From Candidatus Manganitrophaceae bacterium (GTDB lineage Bacteria; Nitrospirota; Nitrospiria; SBBL01; Manganitrophaceae), in NCBI GenBank assembly GCA_004297235.1, contig SCUR01000268.1, positions 1 through 18,959 on the forward strand: a DNA stretch of 18,959 bases, written 5' to 3'. Within the stretch, counting starts at the first letter, position 1, and every line of letters begins with the position of its first letter. The translations under genes and the position numbers were made by a program. Below are positions 16,172-18,959 of the stretch, in pieces. The notes beneath the pieces were generated by a model, which ran no database searches, was not told the origin of the DNA, and saw only the letters and a list, made by a program, of their open reading frames with translations.

Positions 16172-16678
16172 ATGAGTGAGGAGCCGATGCCCTGGACGCC
16201 GCCCCTTCTGAAAACGGAACGCCTTTATCTGGCCGGTCCCGACGATGCGGTCCAACCCGCTTTTCTCCCGGACGGCCGCGACGCCGCGGCGCAACGGCTG
16301 CCGGGGCTTCCGAGCAACTGGAGGGTCCATCTGAAAGAAAACGATGAGCCGATCGGGACGGTCGGTTTTATCGGATGGGACCGGGAGGGGCGCAGCGCGG
16401 AGATCGGATTCATCCTGATGAACATCCATACCCGGCGCGGCTATATGACCGAGGCGTGCCGGGCCGTGATCGAATTCGGCTTCGAGGGGATGGGGTTGGA
16501 GAGCGTCGAGGCGAAGTCGCTTCCGAACAACCTCGCGTCGATCCGCGTTTTGGAGAAGGTGGGGATGAAGCGGGAAGGGCGGGTGCAGGGACGCCTTTCC
16601 TCGAAGGGGCCGCTGGTCGATCTCGATCTCTTCCGGGTCACAAAGGAGGCGTGGTCAGGCGAGAGAAGTTCTCGATGA
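16172..16678 (+). CDS. GNAT-family N-acetyltransferase (RimJ/RimL-like)
   Basis: A 168-residue enzyme that would move an acetyl group from acetyl-CoA to an amine; its substrate is unknown. It opens with LLKTERLYLAGPDD, typical of the RimJ/RimL-like acetyltransferases. The acetyl-CoA loop is seen in RRGYMTEACRAVIEFGF, followed by the diagnostic NNLASIRVLEKVGMKREG. The region between TERL and the central sheet is about 20 residues shorter than usual, so part of the N-terminal substrate-binding lobe may be lost. ATG 16172 has no ribosome binding site; ATG 16187 has GAGGAG only 3 nt away. The 3' end overlaps the convergent HAD gene by 41 nt. It could also be a decaying paralogue. Confidence 0.8.
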   Translation: MSEEPMPWTPPLLKTERLYLAGPDDAVQPAFLPDGRDAAAQRLPGLPSNWRVHLKENDEPIGTVGFIGWDREGRSAEIGFILMNIHTRRGYMTEACRAVIEFGFEGMGLESVEAKSLPNNLASIRVLEKVGMKREGRVQGRLSSKGPLVDLDLFRVTKEAWSGERSSR

Positions 16679-17432
16679 CGTAATCGGGACGAATCGCGCT
16701 CCGTTCGACCAGTGCGGCCGACGTGCAGCCGGAGAGGACCAGGATGGTGGCGAGCCCCGCCCGCTGGCCGCCGAGGATGTCGGAGTCGAGCCGGTCGCCG
16801 ACGATGGCGGTGCCCCGGCGGGACGGAAAGAAATCGAGCGCGATTTCGAAAATTAATTTCTCCGGCTTTCCGACGACGATCGGAGCGACGCCGGTGGCCA
16901 CCTCGATGGCGGCGACGATCGGCCCGGTGCCGGGCCAGAGACCGTCGGGCATCGGAAAAGTGGCGTCCCGGTTGGTCGCGATGAACGCCGCGCCGCGCTG
17001 GATGGCGAGCGACGCGATCTTCAGCTCCTGATACGAAAAATGTTCGTGTCCCCCGACGACGACCACCCCCGCCGATATCCCTTCCACCCCGCGCAGGACC
17101 CGCCGTCCCACCCGTTCTATCTCCGAGCGAAGCCCGTCGCTCCCGACGACGAAAACCGGCGCCTCCCTTTTTTCTCTTTGAAGATAAAGCGCGGCGGCCC
17201 GCCCGGAAGTGAGAAATTCCTCCGGTCCGGCGGGGATGCCGAAGCGGACCAGCTTCTCGGCATATTCGTTCGCGGTGCGGCGGGGATCGTTCGTGATGAA
17301 GAGCCGGCGCTTGCCGGCCTCTTTCAGCGCGTTGAAGGTCTCGGCGGCGCAGGGGGTGAGCCGGTCGCCGAGATAGACCACGCCGTCGAGATCGATCAGA
17401 AATTGGTCGAACCGGTCGAGGAGGCGCTTCAT
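16638..17432 (-). CDS. HAD-superfamily phosphatase (NagD-like), candidate thiamin monophosphate phosphatase
   Basis: A 264-residue HAD phosphatase with the NagD-type C2 cap. Motif I is DLDG with the nucleophile Asp14 and acid Asp16. Motif II is Thr47 in FITNDPRRT. Motif III is Lys189 in VVGKPEKLIFE. Motif IV is GDRLDSDI with Asp213 and Asp218. All catalytic residues are in place. The start overlaps the thiD stop as ATGA, so it is co-translated with thiD and tenA. Family members act on many small phosphates, such as nitrophenyl phosphate, pyridoxal phosphate and nucleotides. HAD enzymes acting as thiamin monophosphate phosphatases are known in plants, fused to a TenA domain, and in some bacteria. 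I infer that role here from context only. The upstream in-frame extension is a thiD shadow. Confidence 0.92.
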   Translation of the reverse strand: MKRLLDRFDQFLIDLDGVVYLGDRLTPCAAETFNALKEAGKRRLFITNDPRRTANEYAEKLVRFGIPAGPEEFLTSGRAAALYLQREKREAPVFVVGSDGLRSEIERVGRRVLRGVEGISAGVVVVGGHEHFSYQELKIASLAIQRGAAFIATNRDATFPMPDGLWPGTGPIVAAIEVATGVAPIVVGKPEKLIFEIALDFFPSRRGTAIVGDRLDSDILGGQRAGLATILVLSGCTSAALVERSAIRPDYVIENFSRLTTPPL

Positions 17433-18280
17433 CTGTTCCGAGAGGGGAGAAAGTAAAAGTGGTCGGTCGGGCCGTGCCCGCCGCCGATGGAGAGGCCGTG
17501 ACGGATCGCTTCGGTGACGTAGGCCTTGGCCTGTTGAACCGCTTCCTTCAGCGATTTTCCGCCGGCGAGCTGGGCGGCGATGGCGGCCGAGTAGGTGCAG
17601 CCGGTTCCGTGCGTGTTCGGCGAGTCGATGAAATCGGACCGGAAGAGGGTGATCTCGCCGCCGTCGAAGAGCAGATCGCACCCCCGCTCTTCCAACAGGT
17701 GTCCCCCCTTCACCAAGACGGCGCGGCCGCCGAGCGGGTGGATCTTCCGCGCCGCCTCCTCCGCCTCGGCGAGGGTCCGAATCTTCATCCCGGTGAGGAG
17801 CTCCGCTTCGTGAATGTTCGGCGTGATCAACGCTGCCAGGGGGAAGAGCTCGCTCTTCATCATCGCAATCGCCTCCGGTTTGAGGAGCGGATAGCCGCTT
17901 TTGGAGACCATGACCGGATCGACAACCAGGTTTTCAACGGCCAGCTCCTTCAGAAGCTGCGAGACCCGCTTGACGATCCCCTTGGCGGAGAGCATCCCGG
18001 TTTTTACGGCGGAGATCGTGAAGTCGTCGAAGACCGCCCGGAGCTGCGCCTCGATCACCCGGAGGGGAAGATCGAAGGCGGTGACGACCGTTTTCGTGTT
18101 TTGCGCGGTGATCGACGTCAACACCGACAGGGCGAAGGCGCCGTTGGCCTGGATCGCTTTGATATCGGCTTGGATGCCGGCCCCGCCGCCGGAGTCGGAG
18201 CCGGCGATCGTCAGCACCTGCGCGATCGGCGGGCGCGTTTCCGTCCCGGCCGGGAGCGCGGCGGTCTCTACACGGGCCAT
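17429..18280 (-). CDS. thiD: Hydroxymethylpyrimidine/phosphomethylpyrimidine kinase
   Basis: A ribokinase-fold enzyme that phosphorylates HMP to HMP-P and then to HMP-PP for thiamin synthesis. The product is 283 residues; ThiD is usually about 265, and the excess is a variable N-terminal lead of about 20 residues. Family landmarks in order are LTIAGSDSGGGAGIQADIKA, AVKTGMLS, VVDPVMVSKSG, LITPNIHEAELLTG, VLVKGGH, and the anion-hole and catalytic loop NTHGTGCTYSAAIAA. The ATG at 18280 follows GGGAAGAG and overlaps the end of tenA by 13 nt. A downstream GTG just before LTIAGSDS is possible. The gene ends in ATGA with the HAD phosphatase. No ThiE domain is fused. Confidence 0.96.
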   Translation of the reverse strand: MARVETAALPAGTETRPPIAQVLTIAGSDSGGGAGIQADIKAIQANGAFALSVLTSITAQNTKTVVTAFDLPLRVIEAQLRAVFDDFTISAVKTGMLSAKGIVKRVSQLLKELAVENLVVDPVMVSKSGYPLLKPEAIAMMKSELFPLAALITPNIHEAELLTGMKIRTLAEAEEAARKIHPLGGRAVLVKGGHLLEERGCDLLFDGGEITLFRSDFIDSPNTHGTGCTYSAAIAAQLAGGKSLKEAVQQAKAYVTEAIRHGLSIGGGHGPTDHFYFLPSRNR

Positions 18281-18933
18281 CGCTCTTCCCTCCACGCCAT
18301 CTCCCAGAACATCCACTCGTAGCGGGAGCTGAGAATGAAGTGGCTTTCCATCCGGAGCTTTTCGTCGGCACCGGCGCTTTTCGCCCACTGGTCGACCTTC
18401 TCGCACATCCAACGAGCCACTTCGGCGAATTCGGGGGAAGAGTAAAGGGCCAGCCAATTTTTATAAGGGTGTGTTTCGGCAGGGGCCCCTTTTTCGGTGA
18501 GATGACGGCCGACCTCCACATAGATCCAGGCGCAGGGAAGGGCGACGACCGCGGTCTCGGCCAGGGTTCCGGTGGCGGCGACCTGAAGCATGTGGCGGGT
18601 GTAGGCGAAATTGGTCGGCGCCATCGGAAGGGCCGCCATCTCCGACTCGGTCATCTTCCAGCGCCGGCCGTACTCTTTGTGAAGGCCCCGCTCCACCTGG
18701 ATCGTGTCGGCGGCCAACTGGGTGAATTTTTGCATCGTCTCGATGTCGGCGCTCTTCAGCGCCGCGGCGGAGAAGATCTTCGCCAGCTCGAAAAGAAAGA
18801 GCGAATCTTGAATGATGTAGAAGCGAAACTTCTCCATCGGCAGCGATCCGTCGCCGAGCGCTTGGACGAAAGGATGCTTCAACTGCGCGTCCCAGATCGG
18901 CTGGGCGAGCTTTTTAAGATGTTGGGTGAACAT
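18268..18933 (-). CDS. tenA: Aminopyrimidine aminohydrolase / thiaminase II
   Basis: An all-helical salvage enzyme that hydrolyses 4-amino-5-aminomethyl-2-methylpyrimidine, a breakdown product of thiamin, to HMP; it also cleaves thiamin slowly. The 221 residues match the family's usual length. Asp43, Tyr111, the nucleophile Cys134 (VVALPCAWIY) and Glu206 (SSRYEWMFWEMAW) sit at or within one residue of the known Bacillus subtilis TenA positions (44, 112, 135, 205). This places it in the cysteine-containing TenA_C class. The ATG at 18933 follows GGGAGG at 5 nt. Only 26 nt of upstream sequence are in the window, so a TPP riboswitch can be neither seen nor excluded. It appears to be the first gene of tenA-thiD-HAD. 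Confidence 0.96.
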   Translation of the reverse strand: MFTQHLKKLAQPIWDAQLKHPFVQALGDGSLPMEKFRFYIIQDSLFLFELAKIFSAAALKSADIETMQKFTQLAADTIQVERGLHKEYGRRWKMTESEMAALPMAPTNFAYTRHMLQVAATGTLAETAVVALPCAWIYVEVGRHLTEKGAPAETHPYKNWLALYSSPEFAEVARWMCEKVDQWAKSAGADEKLRMESHFILSSRYEWMFWEMAWREERWPV

Positions 18934-18959
18934 AACCGCCTCCCATACAAAGCCAATAT

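Noticed and set aside
17433..17681. N-terminal extension of the HAD phosphatase frame
   Set aside because: It overlaps the 3' end of thiD in another frame. The ATG at 17432 with the ATGA overlap begins just before the conserved DLDG strand.
18934..18959. TPP riboswitch before tenA
   Set aside because: Only 26 nt of upstream sequence are in the window. They hold the ribosome binding site and no recognisable riboswitch core, so nothing can be claimed.

Overview
This window comes from a GC-rich, respiring, Gram-negative-type bacterium. The sequence does not fix the lineage. The genes are ordinary chromosomal genes, with no phage, transposase, CRISPR, rRNA or tRNA visible. My weak guess is Nitrospirota or another non-proteobacterial lineage, based on general feel and on the repeat types. 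The complex I proteins themselves resemble the Escherichia coli type unusually closely, including a fused NuoCD and a NuoG of about 910 residues.

Positions 1-11518, minus strand: one long NADH:quinone oxidoreductase (complex I) operon in the order nuoA-B-CD-E-F-G-H-I-J-K-L. nuoL runs off the left edge, and nuoM and nuoN would be expected beyond it. Most junctions are overlaps or short gaps. The three junctions with gaps above 100 nt (nuoF/G, nuoH/I, nuoI/J) are each filled by an inverted-repeat element. nuoJ appears frameshifted at its 3' end, so that it runs 89 nt out of frame into nuoK.

Positions 11519-11776: a divergent intergenic region with a candidate nuo promoter bracketed by two copies of GATGATCTC.

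Positions 11777-16678, plus strand: a universal stress protein, a Na+/Ca2+-exchanger-family membrane protein, a large membrane histidine kinase (MASE1-PAS-PAS-HisKA-HATPase) without an adjacent response regulator, and a GNAT acetyltransferase. The kinase is preceded by a stretch dense in perfect short hairpins.

Positions 16638-18933, minus strand: a tightly coupled three-gene thiamin salvage cluster, tenA-thiD-HAD phosphatase. TenA would release the pyrimidine HMP from degraded thiamin, and ThiD would phosphorylate it twice. The HAD enzyme is a good candidate for the thiamin monophosphate phosphatase step. Its last 41 nt overlap the GNAT gene tail to tail.

The points most worth a second look are the thiamin-linked HAD gene, the heptamer-built hairpin repeats inside the nuo operon, the nuoJ/nuoK frame conflict, the repeat-supplied stop codon of nuoF, and the structured stretch ahead of the histidine kinase.
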